A DNA stretch of 39,914 bases from Treponema sp. (GCA_031276815.1 JAISMJ010000054.1:1-39914); one strand, 5' to 3'. Shown: positions 1 to 10,074, counted from the first letter of the stretch. The notes: generated from the letters alone by a model not told the origin. Translations and numbers: made by a program.

Positions 1-2
1 CG

Positions 3-146
3 GTAATCAGCGGACAATCCGGCGTTCTGTTTACGTTTACGGCGTTGGGCAAGAGCGCGAGCGCGGTTACGCCCGACGTGGCGAAACGCCGCGCCTACAA
101 GTCTCTGGAAGACGCGATACTAACAACCTTTACCCTTGACGAATGA
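3..146 (+). CDS. 3' end of a hypothetical protein (truncated by window edge)
   Basis: Open frame from the window start: VISGQSGVLFTFTALGKSASAVTPDVAKRRAYKSLEDAILTTFTLDE*, stop TGA 144-146. Confidence 0.55.
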   Translation, partial: VISGQSGVLFTFTALGKSASAVTPDVAKRRAYKSLEDAILTTFTLDE

Positions 147-241
147 GCTGGCATCCCCGCTCCGGCGCTAGGATATAACAAACATGCGATGCACGCCTGC
201 ACTGCGGTATAGGTCAATTCGTACCCGCTATTGAAAAACTA

Positions 242-919
242 ATGATTTGTTTCTATAATAACGTCAACATGAGTAAGAAAATCGTTCTTCATCAAAGCTT
301 TTTCTTGTGTCATTATGTATCGCCACTTTTTTGTGTACCGCTCTTCTTTACTCTTTCCATACTTTCCTGCTCAGAGATAAGTGGAAAATTGCTCATATTA
401 GAAGGAAACTTTTATCAAAAATGGGGATTGTCAAATCAAGCTATTGCCGCCTACATCAAGGCGGCTTCACATCCTGAAACAAAAGCGTACGCAGAATTTG
501 GACTTGGATCAGTGTACTATTCGCTAGATGAATGGGAAGCGGCTCTGGAACGGTTTGAAGATGCGGAAACAACCGTCAACAACAATTTTAGACAGGAATA
601 TCAAGAATTGCTCTACCGTATCAGGTACAATTCTGGAATTATTCGATTTGAGACCGGGCAGTATGACGTGGCAGCCGCCTGTTTCAGACATGCGCTGGAA
701 GTTAATCCCGCGCATGTCGAGGCAAAACGGAATCTGGAGCTGAGTCTTGCGGCGCATCAACACCGTGAAGATTCTCTGGGACACAACACCGGAGCAGGGG
801 AAATACAAGACCATCTGGAAACGAATGCGTTGTTTGAATATCTACGTGAAAAAGAGAGCCAGCAATGGAAAAGCAGGGAATGGATAGTAGACGATCCCGA
901 AGGCGGACCGGATTATTAA
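242..919 (+). CDS. TPR-repeat protein, BatC-like (start may be 269)
   Basis: Hydrophobic/lipoprotein-like N-terminus and TPR-like segments (GNFYQKWGLSNQAIAAYIKAA, GQYDVAAACFRHALEVNPAHVEAKRNLELSL); overlaps the next ORF as in bat operons. Confidence 0.6.
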   Translation: MICFYNNVNMSKKIVLHQSFFLCHYVSPLFCVPLFFTLSILSCSEISGKLLILEGNFYQKWGLSNQAIAAYIKAASHPETKAYAEFGLGSVYYSLDEWEAALERFEDAETTVNNNFRQEYQELLYRIRYNSGIIRFETGQYDVAAACFRHALEVNPAHVEAKRNLELSLAAHQHREDSLGHNTGAGEIQDHLETNALFEYLREKESQQWKSREWIVDDPEGGPDY

Positions 920-2430
920 ATCTTTTTTCCGCTCTATTCTTTCTTCTTATTTTTATTAATCTCACTCTGTCTGCCCAAGAGGAGGTATCGGATACCTCCG
1001 ACACGCCCGCTGCCGTACTGCCGGCGGCTCCGCTGGAAGATGTGGAAACCACAGAAGCGGTGGATGACAAGACGGATACGGACTGGCTTGAAATAACCCT
1101 ATCATCCCCTGCGCTTATTCGTACTATCCCATGGACCATCACTTTTCTGGTGGATTACCCCTACCCGTCCGGCATTTTCATCACCCCGCCTGACTTTCCT
1201 GAAGAGCTTATGCTTGAAGAAGTACGGATTGAGCCGCGCCTTGTTACCAACGCCGCCGGTAAACGCCGCTCATCCATACGCTTCACCTTTATTCCTCAAA
1301 AAGCCGCCCACCTGCTCCTCGGTTCATTTGAAGTGCGGACGCCGAACAGGAGTACCGTTACCGAAGCGATCCCCCTCACCATCACGAGTTCCGGCGCCGG
1401 AACACACCGTCCGTATGTTAGATGGGAGCGCGGAAAAACCGATTTCAAAATCGGGACGGGCGGCGATCTTTTCTTGAAGCTCCTTGATTGGGACGCCGGA
1501 AAAAAACGTCCGCCGAACTTTTTCCTTTTTGAGATACCGGAACATGCAATTGTGGAGGAACGCCCGCTCACGCCCGTGGAAGCCGCCCGAAATATCGTAC
1601 TGCATCTTACCCTCATTCCGCTTGAAGGCTCTGAAATAACGATCAACCATTATAGTTTTCAGCATGAAGGCTACACGCTTGAAATTCCCCCGCTCCGTTT
1701 GAAAGTCCTCCCAAAAGATGACGGATCTGGCGGCGGCTATATGGCGCAGCGCGGCGAACCGCCTGTACGTGGAGAAAACGCCGCGCCAATGGATGATAAT
1801 GCGCCTGTCGCCGACTCTCCGGCGACTTTTATCACTCCTATTCCAAAGTTCTCCGCCGATATGCGAACCTTGTTGCATATCTTATCAAAAAGGGTGCACC
1901 TATTCGGAACGGACACTCTTATACAAGACGTAAGAACCCTCTGGCAGGAACGGCGGATAGCCGAATCGCTCGCCCTTATACGCAAAGCGGAACGGGATCA
2001 CACGTTTGGTCCCATTTTTGCAAGCGGGAGGCGGGAAATGGAACGCTATATCGCCCTTGAACCTATACATGATGAAACATGGGTTCCGAAAAAACTGTGC
2101 TTTATCCTCTTTTTATGTATCCTTACATCGCTTTTGTTTTTTTTAATAATTGGTCTTATCAATAAAACAGGGGAAAAAATTCCTATTATTGTTATGGCGT
2201 TCTTACTGCCAGCGCTTTTTTTTGCCTATACCGGCATATTACAGCCGAAAGAAGCCGTACTACGCGGCTCTGATGCTTTTTATGTGCCAGAAACGAATGG
2301 CGAAATACAGAACCATTTTAATGAAGGGCAGTGCGTCTTTGTCCGTTCAATTTCAGGCGATTGGGCGTTAGTCGAAACGCTTGATAGCCGTACCGGCTGG
2401 GTCATGGTTGAGGATACCGTATTTTATTAA
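880..2430 (+). CDS. BatD-like membrane protein with C-terminal SH3-like segment (ORF opens at 865)
   Basis: N-terminal signal/TM, Ig-like BatD-type region, TM helices, then SH3-like VLRGSDAFYVPETNGEIQNHFNEGQCVFVRSISGDWALVETLDSRTGWV. Confidence 0.5.
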   Translation: MDSRRSRRRTGLLNLFSALFFLLIFINLTLSAQEEVSDTSDTPAAVLPAAPLEDVETTEAVDDKTDTDWLEITLSSPALIRTIPWTITFLVDYPYPSGIFITPPDFPEELMLEEVRIEPRLVTNAAGKRRSSIRFTFIPQKAAHLLLGSFEVRTPNRSTVTEAIPLTITSSGAGTHRPYVRWERGKTDFKIGTGGDLFLKLLDWDAGKKRPPNFFLFEIPEHAIVEERPLTPVEAARNIVLHLTLIPLEGSEITINHYSFQHEGYTLEIPPLRLKVLPKDDGSGGGYMAQRGEPPVRGENAAPMDDNAPVADSPATFITPIPKFSADMRTLLHILSKRVHLFGTDTLIQDVRTLWQERRIAESLALIRKAERDHTFGPIFASGRREMERYIALEPIHDETWVPKKLCFILFLCILTSLLFFLIIGLINKTGEKIPIIVMAFLLPALFFAYTGILQPKEAVLRGSDAFYVPETNGEIQNHFNEGQCVFVRSISGDWALVETLDSRTGWVMVEDTVFY

Positions 2431-2469
2431 GGGGCGGAAAGCGGCGATGAAAAGGAATACTGTAAGAAC

Positions 2470-3045
2470 ATGGATTTTGGCGATATTCTTGACGCATGGG
2501 AAAAACAGACCGCTATTCCGCAGGGAGATCGGAAAAGACGAAAGTTAAAAAAAGCCGCCTCTAAAGGGAAAAAAGAAAAGACGGAGGGAAAAAGCATAGA
2601 TGATGGCGAAAAAAGAAAAAGAACGGATGCTCTCCCCGCTGGAGAACCAGCGCGGACTCCGGCGAATACCCCCCAAGCCATACTTTCCGCATGGCTTGAC
2701 ACGCATGAAATTTACGACAAAGACGCGAATGAAAAAGCCGCCCGATCAGATGCTGAAAACCGCGTCCGCCTCCTCCGGAAAGAACCGGATGCCGCCATCG
2801 ACCTCCACAACCTTACCCAAGATAAGGCATGGAATGCGCTTGAATTCTTTTTTCAAGAATGTTCGGTACAAAAACTCGAAAAGGTACTTATTATTCATGG
2901 AAAAGGAATTCATTCCGGCGGCGAAGCGGTACTAAAGCATCTTGTACAAAAATTTATTGAAAATAACCCTCTTGCGGGAGAGAGCGGATATAACCCCGCA
3001 AAAAGCGGCGGATCAGGGGCGACATGGGTTATTCTGAAAAAATAA
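2470..3045 (+). CDS. Smr domain protein
   Basis: IDLHNLTQDKAWNALEFFFQECSVQKLEKVLIIHGKGIHSGGEAVLKHLV: Smr LDLHG and HGKG motifs. Confidence 0.85.
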   Translation: MDFGDILDAWEKQTAIPQGDRKRRKLKKAASKGKKEKTEGKSIDDGEKRKRTDALPAGEPARTPANTPQAILSAWLDTHEIYDKDANEKAARSDAENRVRLLRKEPDAAIDLHNLTQDKAWNALEFFFQECSVQKLEKVLIIHGKGIHSGGEAVLKHLVQKFIENNPLAGESGYNPAKSGGSGATWVILKK

Positions 3046-3068
3046 GACTATGTGCGCGGCGCTGTAAG

Positions 3069-3293
3069 CTACCGTTCACGGTAAATAATACGTCCTCTGC
3101 TCAAATCATACGGTGACAGCGCAATTTTCACTCTGTCGCCCGGTACGATGCGGATATAATGCTTACGCATCTTTCCTGAAAGATGAGCAAGTATAAGATG
3201 TCCGTTCTGGTTGTCCAGTTCTACCCTGAACATGGTATTGGGAAGCGCTTCTCTGACCACTCCCTCTACTTCAATAGCTTCTTCTTTAGCCAC
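3069..3293 (-). CDS. infA: Translation initiation factor IF-1
   Basis: 74 aa with canonical IF-1 S1 fold sequence ([63 protein letters not shown]); GTG start with AAGGAG upstream. Confidence 0.96.
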   Translation of the reverse strand: MAKEEAIEVEGVVREALPNTMFRVELDNQNGHLILAHLSGKMRKHYIRIVPGDRVKIALSPYDLSRGRIIYRER

Positions 3294-3407
3294 AATAACT
3301 CCTTGTATGTACTATTATGAAAAAAAAGGAAAAAGTCAAGAACCCATTGACAGGGTCGTTAAAACCGCGCTCTTGACACGCCCTCTTTTATTATGCAAAA
3401 TTAATCT

Positions 3408-3761
3408 ATGACACGAGAAGATTTACAAGAAACAGCCGCGCTTGCGCATCTCAACCTTAAAGATGAGGAACTCAAAGCGGCGCTTCCGGCATTTGAACAA
3501 ATGCTTGGGTTCTTTGCCGCCATGCAGGCTGCCGATAACGATACCGAAGCTTTTTCCGTCTCTATCGCCGGACTTTCCCATCAGACGCATACCGTTGGGG
3601 CGGACTTTTTCCGCCAAGATACCGTGCGGGAGCCCGATGCGGAAGGCATAGCCAAAGAACAGGACGGGACGCTCCGCACTCTGCCCGCTGACGGCGATTC
3701 GCTGATAAACAACGCGGGCGAGCGGGACGGCGGATTCATTGTGATACCGAATGTTTTATAA
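3408..3761 (+). CDS. gatC: Asp-tRNA(Asn)/Glu-tRNA(Gln) amidotransferase subunit C
   Basis: GatC-like TREDLQETAALAHLNLKDEELKAALPAFEQMLGFF, directly upstream of gatA. Confidence 0.85.
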   Translation: MTREDLQETAALAHLNLKDEELKAALPAFEQMLGFFAAMQAADNDTEAFSVSIAGLSHQTHTVGADFFRQDTVREPDAEGIAKEQDGTLRTLPADGDSLINNAGERDGGFIVIPNVL

Positions 3762-3772
3762 AGGAAGTGTCC

Positions 3773-5287
3773 ATGCAGAACTATACGGAGTATTTCAAAA
3801 ATTGGGAAAAGAAGATCGGCGCGTTCATTGAGATTGATGAAAGAGCCATAGAGCGGAGCGGAACCGCGTCGGACACGCGCACCGGTGAAAGAAATTCCGT
3901 AGCGGGTCTCCCATTTGCGGTAAAAGATAATATCGCGGTACAGGGACGGTCTATAAGCTGCGCTTCAAAACTGTTGGAAAACGTCAAATCTCCCTACACC
4001 GCAACCGTAGTCGAAAAGCTAGAAGCGAAGGGCGCGTATGTGATCGGGAAAACCAACCTTGACGAGTTCGGTATGGGTTCTTCAACCGATAATTCGGCGC
4101 TCAAGAAGACGAACAATCCATGGGACACAGACAGGGTGGCAGGCGGTTCATCGGGCGGCTCTGCGGCGGCGGTTGCCGCCGGATTGGTACCCTTTGCGCT
4201 TGGTACGGACACGGGCGGCTCCATACGCCAGCCTGCGGCGTTCTGCGGGGTCGTGGGGCTAAAACCCACCTACGGCGCGGTCTCCCGTTTTGGATTAGTC
4301 GCCTACGCATCAAGCCTCGAAGCCGCCGGCGTACTTGCCGATTCCGCGGAACGGTGCAGAACCGTGTTTTCGGTCATTCGGGGCAAGGACGAGAAAGACC
4401 AAACCAGCATTGAAGCGCCCGCAAACGCGCCGGCGCAGGAAGAAAAAAACGGCAAAGCGCGTACCATCGGCGTATTGTCAGCCGCGTCCGTCGCCAAGGC
4501 AATCGCTTCGGCGGCTGCGGAAAGCGGCGGCGCGGATAGCGAACAGGCGATCTTCATTGCGGCTCAAGCCGCTACATTGGAGGAAGAGGTACGCAAAGGT
4601 TTTGAGACGGCAAAAAAAAACCTTGCCGCCTTGGGTCACGCCCTTGTTGATGTGGAGATTCCCAGCCTCAAATACGGAGTTCCTGCGTATTACACCATTG
4701 CCACAGCAGAAGCAAGCGCGAACCTTGCCCGTTTTGACGGCATACGCTATGGTAAACGTCCGGATTGGGCGGAAAACCCCGACGATCTCATCGACAAGGC
4801 GCGGGAAGCCGGTTTCGGCAGCGAAGTAAAACTCCGCATCCTGCTCGGTACCTTTGTTCTGCGTTCTGGCTTTCAAGATCGCTATTACCTCCGCGCTCAG
4901 CGTATCCGCGCCGGTATACGGCGGAACTTTGAAACCCTGCTCGGCGCGGCTGACTACACGGAAGGCGGCGCCTATTGCGACGCCATTCTGCTTCCGGCGT
5001 TTCCCACTCGCGCCTTTGACCGGGGACCTTCGACTCTGTCGCCGTTTGCCCAGAAAGCCGCGGACCTCTACACCTGTTGCGCAAATCTTGCGGGGCTTCC
5101 CGCGCTATCCTTTCCCGCGTCTGTGGAAAACGGTTTGCCGGTAGGGATTCAGCTTCTAGGACGCGCCTTTGCGGAGGCGACGCTTTTGGATATTGCCGAA
5201 GGATACGAGCAAGCCTATCCGCTCCCCCATCCCGCTGGATATGAGTCATTCTGGGAATACAATTCCCGCAGTGGAGTCGCAGAATAG
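3773..5287 (+). CDS. gatA: Asp-tRNA(Asn)/Glu-tRNA(Gln) amidotransferase subunit A
   Basis: Amidase signature GGSSGGSAAAVAAGLVPFALGTDTGGSIRQPAAFCGVVGLKPTYGAVSRFGL; ATG 3773 with AAGGAAG upstream. Confidence 0.95.
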   Translation: MQNYTEYFKNWEKKIGAFIEIDERAIERSGTASDTRTGERNSVAGLPFAVKDNIAVQGRSISCASKLLENVKSPYTATVVEKLEAKGAYVIGKTNLDEFGMGSSTDNSALKKTNNPWDTDRVAGGSSGGSAAAVAAGLVPFALGTDTGGSIRQPAAFCGVVGLKPTYGAVSRFGLVAYASSLEAAGVLADSAERCRTVFSVIRGKDEKDQTSIEAPANAPAQEEKNGKARTIGVLSAASVAKAIASAAAESGGADSEQAIFIAAQAATLEEEVRKGFETAKKNLAALGHALVDVEIPSLKYGVPAYYTIATAEASANLARFDGIRYGKRPDWAENPDDLIDKAREAGFGSEVKLRILLGTFVLRSGFQDRYYLRAQRIRAGIRRNFETLLGAADYTEGGAYCDAILLPAFPTRAFDRGPSTLSPFAQKAADLYTCCANLAGLPALSFPASVENGLPVGIQLLGRAFAEATLLDIAEGYEQAYPLPHPAGYESFWEYNSRSGVAE

Positions 5288-5390
5288 TGAAATTTTTCCG
5301 CATTAGCCGCTTGAGCGTTGGGCAGCTTACGTACCGGAAGCTAGAAATTGAACCCGCAGCGATAAAAAATCACTCATAAGGAAAAAGCGC

Positions 5391-5419
5391 TTGACATTTT
5401 ATTAAAAATCTGCTATCTT
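5391..5419 (+). promoter_or_regulatory. sigma70-type promoter for tRNA-Lys
   Basis: TTGACA (5391-5396), 17-nt spacer, extended -10 TGC-TATCTT (5411-5419). Confidence 0.75.
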
Positions 5420-5433
5420 CCCTTCAATAGGAG

Positions 5434-5506
5434 GGGCCGCTAGCTCAGTTGGTAGAGCAACGCCCTTTTAAGGCGTGGGTCACGTGTTCGAATCCCGTGC
5501 GGCTCA
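5434..5506 (+). tRNA. tRNA-Lys (anticodon TTT)
   Basis: Acceptor GGGCCGC/GCGGCTC+A, anticodon stem-loop ACGCC-CTTTTAA-GGCGT, T-loop GTTCGAAT; no encoded CCA. Confidence 0.96.
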
Positions 5507-5507
5507 A

Positions 5508-5538
5508 AAAGCAACACTAAAGTGTTGCTTTTTTTTTG
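5508..5538 (+). terminator. Intrinsic terminator of tRNA-Lys
   Basis: aaGCAACACtaaaGTGTTGCttttttttt. Confidence 0.9.
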
Positions 5539-5578
5539 CGGCGTCGGGTAGCGCCGTATGGGTAGCCTGTACTGCTAT

Positions 5579-6394
5579 TTACCCAAACAGAGTAGATTTC
5601 CGCCAATTGCTGGGGTTTCCGGGACCAACCCATTGGTTAAGCGCAAAACTTGCGCGTAAACTTTCCGTAATAAATTGCTTTGCTAATGCAACCGCGTCAT
5701 ACACAGAAAGCCCTCTGGCTAAACCCGCCGCTATTGCCGCAGAGGTGGTACACCCTGCTCCATGCGTCCATGTTGTTTTTATGAGCGGCGCCTCAAAAAG
5801 TTCAAAGGCGTTCCCGTCATACAAAAGATCAACGGCATGTTCCGCATGAGGAAGTTTTGCCCCGCCTTTAATAAACACAGTAGTGGCACCTTTATCTTTA
5901 ATTATTCTGGCTGCTTCTTTCATCCGGTCAATAGATGAAATATCTTTTATACCCGCCAGTTGTCCAGCCTCAAAAAGATTGGGCGTTACTACTTCCGCCA
6001 AAGGAAGTAACGTACTGGCGACAGCGTTATTGAGTTCGGGATTAAGAGCCTCATCATTTCCCTTGCATACCATGACCGGGTCTAACACATAATGTGTTAT
6101 ATTATAGGAACGTATATATTCACGAGTTAATGCTACCGCATAACCTGTTCCTAACATACCTGATTTTGCTGCAATAGCCCCAACCCCCTTAAAAATAGTT
6201 TCCATTTGAGCCCTCATTGTCTTTTCATCCACAGGAAACACAGCATGCGCCCAATTATGATCGGGGTCCATAGTTGCAATCAGCGTTACCGCCGCCATTC
6301 CATACAGACCATATTCAGAAAAAGTTTTTAAATCCGCTTCTAAACCAGCGCCGCCGGAAGCATCGGAACCGGCTATTGTTACAATCTTTACCAT
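5579..6394 (-). CDS. pdxK: Pyridoxine kinase, PdxK/ThiD-type
   Basis: TIAGSDASGGAGLEADLKTFSEYGLYGMAAVTLIATMDP, YVLDPVMVCKGNDEALNPE, HGAGCTTSAAIAAGLARG; closer to Bacillus-type PdxK than to ThiD by recalled motifs. Confidence 0.8.
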   Translation of the reverse strand: MVKIVTIAGSDASGGAGLEADLKTFSEYGLYGMAAVTLIATMDPDHNWAHAVFPVDEKTMRAQMETIFKGVGAIAAKSGMLGTGYAVALTREYIRSYNITHYVLDPVMVCKGNDEALNPELNNAVASTLLPLAEVVTPNLFEAGQLAGIKDISSIDRMKEAARIIKDKGATTVFIKGGAKLPHAEHAVDLLYDGNAFELFEAPLIKTTWTHGAGCTTSAAIAAGLARGLSVYDAVALAKQFITESLRASFALNQWVGPGNPSNWRKSTLFG

Positions 6395-6460
6395 AAAAAC
6401 CTCGTAATAGTTAGTGTTGAACTAGTTTATAACCCATATTGAAAAATTAAGTCAAGCCAT

Positions 6461-6780
6461 CTACGAACAAATTGTAGGACACATGGCGTCACTATCCAGC
6501 GTCTGTACTACAAATTGGATATAAGGCGCAAGGGAAAAATGGACGCATATAGAATATGTTTTTGTGCCGTGTCCTTTAGCTACAAGTCCATCTTCAATTT
6601 CAATAATACTGCCTATGAGTTAAACCCGATCCAGATTTCAGCTTGAGGCTGTGTCGATAAATCATATTCAAGTTGCATGGTGAATTCTTGATCAACACCA
6701 TCAGACAAGCCATTATTAGGTGTTATTACTAACAACTCTGGAGGTGATACCCAAAGTATGTATGGAAGCATCTGGATACC
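6461..6780 (-). pseudogene. Frameshifted remnant of an unidentified protein
   Basis: Two minus-strand frames abut at 6613: GIQMLPYILWVSPPELLVITPNNGLSDGVDQEFTMQLEYDLSTQPQAEIWIGFNS* (6780-6613), then GSIIEIEDGLVAKGHGTKTYSICVHFSLAPYIQFVVQTLDSDAMCPTICS* (6613-6461). Confidence 0.5.
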
Positions 6781-6912
6781 AAGTCAAAGAGAACTAATTC
6801 CTTCACTGATTTTTAGTCTTTTTTTCTCTCATCTTACTTTGTGGATCACCTTCAGATTTTATAATAACCACTATGAGCATAACATTCTATTCGCTCGACG
6901 CAGCTGAGTTGG

Positions 6913-9900
6913 TTATCCAATCATCATATGCAGACGGTACAATCCCGGACGTACACGGTACTCTTCAAGAGTATCGGGTCCGCATGTAGCAGTTCCTACG
7001 CCGCGTTGAGCAATATCGATATTCAAAATATACTGGTGTTCTTTTTTCCGTATGTCGGCTAAATCGTATGTATGTAAAGCTTCCCACATGTTGCGTTGCG
7101 TATACTTGTGTACACTCATGTTTACCGGTGTGTCGGGGATGATGGTTATAGATGCGGGTTGATTCTCTGAAACGGCATCACCTGAAAGGACGATTTTCCT
7201 CACCCCACAGCGGTTGCCATTTTCCTGCGGTACAACATACGGAGTTTCGAGGGTATCGGGTGTCCCTTCATACACGCCGAGCAATGCGCTCGCACAGCGA
7301 TCGTTGTAGGCTTCATGCGGACCTCTGCCAAACCAACGAATGGTAGTATAATATGCCGGAATTGTCGTGCGGACGCCTACTTTGGGAAGTTCAGGAAGAT
7401 CCGGCATTAGATCAAAGGAAACGTCTATAATAAGCGGATGATCCGTACCTGCGGGTATTGTAATGCAAGAATATGTTCCGAGCTTTTTATCTTTATAAGT
7501 GGTTGATGCGCCTGCACCTGCTAGCAGCAGCGCGGAATAATAGCGCGCCTCGTAGCCCTGCCATAAACCGGCTGTGGTTTTTTCTTCAGCATACCGCATG
7601 TTGAGTATATCAAGCTCAAGCCACGGGTACATAGCTTTATTCTGCCAGTAAAATGCCGCTGCCGGTTCTTTGTAGAGATGCCGGTAGGTTTTCAGTCCGT
7701 CATTCTGCGTTGGTACACGGAACAGTGAAGGCTCCCAATGCAAGACACTATCGCATAGGTGCGGCTTTTCTCCATGAACGGCAAGGGATAACGGTTTTTC
7801 TTTCAATATTCTTTCACCGAAAGATATGATAAAACCAGCCGCCGCCCACGGGACATTGTTTTTAAGGCGGAAATCCGTATGAATATACAAGACGCCGTCA
7901 AATTCCCGCATCATAGCCTCCGTAATGGGAAGCGTAATTTCGGAACAGCAGTCAGGAGCAACTGCGGGAAGGTCTAGGCTACCGTGCGCGATGGTTTCTT
8001 CGCCGCCATAAAGCCGCCAGCAGAGGCAAAAAGCGTCAAGTGTTGAAAAATCAAATTTGTTTTCAATGGTAAAAGAACAGGGTTTTCCGGGAACAGGCAG
8101 GATTCTTATTGGAGAAAACACCTGCTTACATTCAGCCATTACGGGTTTCGGGGTCTGATCTGAAAAAAGAAGCCCATCGCAGCAAAAGTCATAATCTGTA
8201 GGATCATCGCCAAAGTCGCCGCCGTATTTCCAATACTTTTGACCGTTATCCGCAATAGCCGCGAAACCGTGATCCATCCATTCCCAAATAAAGCCGCCCT
8301 GCAAGCCGCGGTGGGATTCGATAGCCTTCCAGTAATCAACGAGACTGCCGTTAGAATTTCCCATCGCATGGGAATATTCGATCATGATAAGCGGACGATC
8401 ATCTTCGCGGTACTTCACAAAATCCGTGATGAGCTTTATTTCAGGATACATGGGACCAATGATGGCGGTAGCGTCTTTGTTTCTCGCAAGTGAGTCAAGC
8501 GTAAAAGCGCCTTGTCCTCCTTCGGGACGGATCATTCCTTCGTAGTGTATGGGACGTGAAGGATCATAACGCCGTACCCATGCGCCGGTCAAAACATGAT
8601 TCGGTCCGTCTCCACTTTCGTTTCCCAATGACCATATAATAATGGACGGATGGTTTTTATCCCGTTCAACCATACGTTGTACCCGCAAAAGATAGGAGGA
8701 CGACCAGCGAGTATCGTAAGAAAGCTGCATATAGAAACAGTGATGTTCGATATTCGCTTCATCGACAAGGTAGATGCCGTAGCGATCGCAGAGATCATAC
8801 CAGCGTTCGTCATTGGGGTAATGACATGTACGTACCGCGTTGAAATTATGCTGTTTTAAGAGAATTATATCCTTGAGCATAGAGGCGGTTGAAAGCGTTT
8901 TACCGGTATGTTCATCATGTTCATGCCGGTTCACGCCTTTGATAAGAACCGCTCTCCCATTGATGAGCAGTTCCCGTTTATGTATCCGTACGGAGCGGAA
9001 CGCGGTACAAAACGCCGTGCTTTCAAGGATATTGCCGTCTTCATAAAGACTTACGGTCAGAACATAGAGATTCGGGTATTCATGCGACCAAAGCGCGGGG
9101 CTTTCTATCATAATTTCGGCGTTAATACGATTCGCATTGATACGGTAATTGGGAGTAAAAGACAGCCGTCCCTCTACGAGAGACTGTAGCGAGGCGCATA
9201 TAGCCGTAACGTCAGCCGAAGATTGCGGCGGAACAAACGGATAAAGCGCGTAGATTATGGTGAATATCCGCTCTCCTGCATCTTTAACCGGCTCATTGCC
9301 GGTGCTTTTCCCAGCCGGAAGGTTTCCTCCAAGCGTAACGGCAAGGCGCAGGCAGCCGTTTCCTTCTTGTACCACGCCCGGAACCGCCTGTATGTCTTGT
9401 ATGAAGCACGTTTCAGTCGCGTATAAGAACACGCTGCGATGAACGCCCCCCAGCCACCACTGATCCTGATCCTCAATGTAACTTGCATCTGAATAGCGCA
9501 CAACTTTGAGACAGATCGTATTATTTCCCCCGGTATCTATGAATTCCGTAATGTCGAATTCCTGCGGCAGGCGCGTATCTTTACCAGCGCCCGCGAATCT
9601 GCCGTTAACGTAGACAAGCGTGCAGCTTTCCGCAGAACCAATATGCAGCACAATGCGGCGGTTTTTCCACAAAGGCGGCGGCGTAAAGGCGCATCGGTAA
9701 AGACCGGTTGGGTTGTGTTGAGGCGTATGAGGCGGCGTCTCATCAAAAGGCATCTGTACGTTAGTGTAATGCGGCTTGTCATAGCCCTGTCGCGTCCATG
9801 ATCCCGGCACGGTTATAGCGCCGTTCATGGCGAAGCCGCTGTCGAGCCAGCGGAAATCGTCATCATTCGGATTATCAAGCAGGGTAAAATCCCATGTTCC

Positions 9901-10074
9901 ATCAAGAGTGAAATAGAACGGGTTTTCGTCTGGAGCGCGGTATTCCGGACCCGCAATCACATCGGCAAGAGCGGCTTGTACGGAAGAAAACGGCAAAAGC
10001 GGACTCCGCATGGGGAGCCGGTTGATTTCCTGAATTTCAGGGTTTTCCCAAAAAGGAATAGGATCGTTAAACAT
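6913..10074 (-). CDS. lacZ: Beta-galactosidase, glycoside hydrolase family 2
   Basis: 1053 aa LacZ-type protein: NRHEHDEHTGKTLS, RTCHYPNDERWYDLCDRYGIYLVDEANIE, IIWSLGNESGDGPNH, GGFIWEWMDHG, WFGRGPHEAYNDR. Confidence 0.95.
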   Translation of the reverse strand: MFNDPIPFWENPEIQEINRLPMRSPLLPFSSVQAALADVIAGPEYRAPDENPFYFTLDGTWDFTLLDNPNDDDFRWLDSGFAMNGAITVPGSWTRQGYDKPHYTNVQMPFDETPPHTPQHNPTGLYRCAFTPPPLWKNRRIVLHIGSAESCTLVYVNGRFAGAGKDTRLPQEFDITEFIDTGGNNTICLKVVRYSDASYIEDQDQWWLGGVHRSVFLYATETCFIQDIQAVPGVVQEGNGCLRLAVTLGGNLPAGKSTGNEPVKDAGERIFTIIYALYPFVPPQSSADVTAICASLQSLVEGRLSFTPNYRINANRINAEIMIESPALWSHEYPNLYVLTVSLYEDGNILESTAFCTAFRSVRIHKRELLINGRAVLIKGVNRHEHDEHTGKTLSTASMLKDIILLKQHNFNAVRTCHYPNDERWYDLCDRYGIYLVDEANIEHHCFYMQLSYDTRWSSSYLLRVQRMVERDKNHPSIIIWSLGNESGDGPNHVLTGAWVRRYDPSRPIHYEGMIRPEGGQGAFTLDSLARNKDATAIIGPMYPEIKLITDFVKYREDDRPLIMIEYSHAMGNSNGSLVDYWKAIESHRGLQGGFIWEWMDHGFAAIADNGQKYWKYGGDFGDDPTDYDFCCDGLLFSDQTPKPVMAECKQVFSPIRILPVPGKPCSFTIENKFDFSTLDAFCLCWRLYGGEETIAHGSLDLPAVAPDCCSEITLPITEAMMREFDGVLYIHTDFRLKNNVPWAAAGFIISFGERILKEKPLSLAVHGEKPHLCDSVLHWEPSLFRVPTQNDGLKTYRHLYKEPAAAFYWQNKAMYPWLELDILNMRYAEEKTTAGLWQGYEARYYSALLLAGAGASTTYKDKKLGTYSCITIPAGTDHPLIIDVSFDLMPDLPELPKVGVRTTIPAYYTTIRWFGRGPHEAYNDRCASALLGVYEGTPDTLETPYVVPQENGNRCGVRKIVLSGDAVSENQPASITIIPDTPVNMSVHKYTQRNMWEALHTYDLADIRKKEHQYILNIDIAQRGVGTATCGPDTLEEYRVRPGLYRLHMMIG

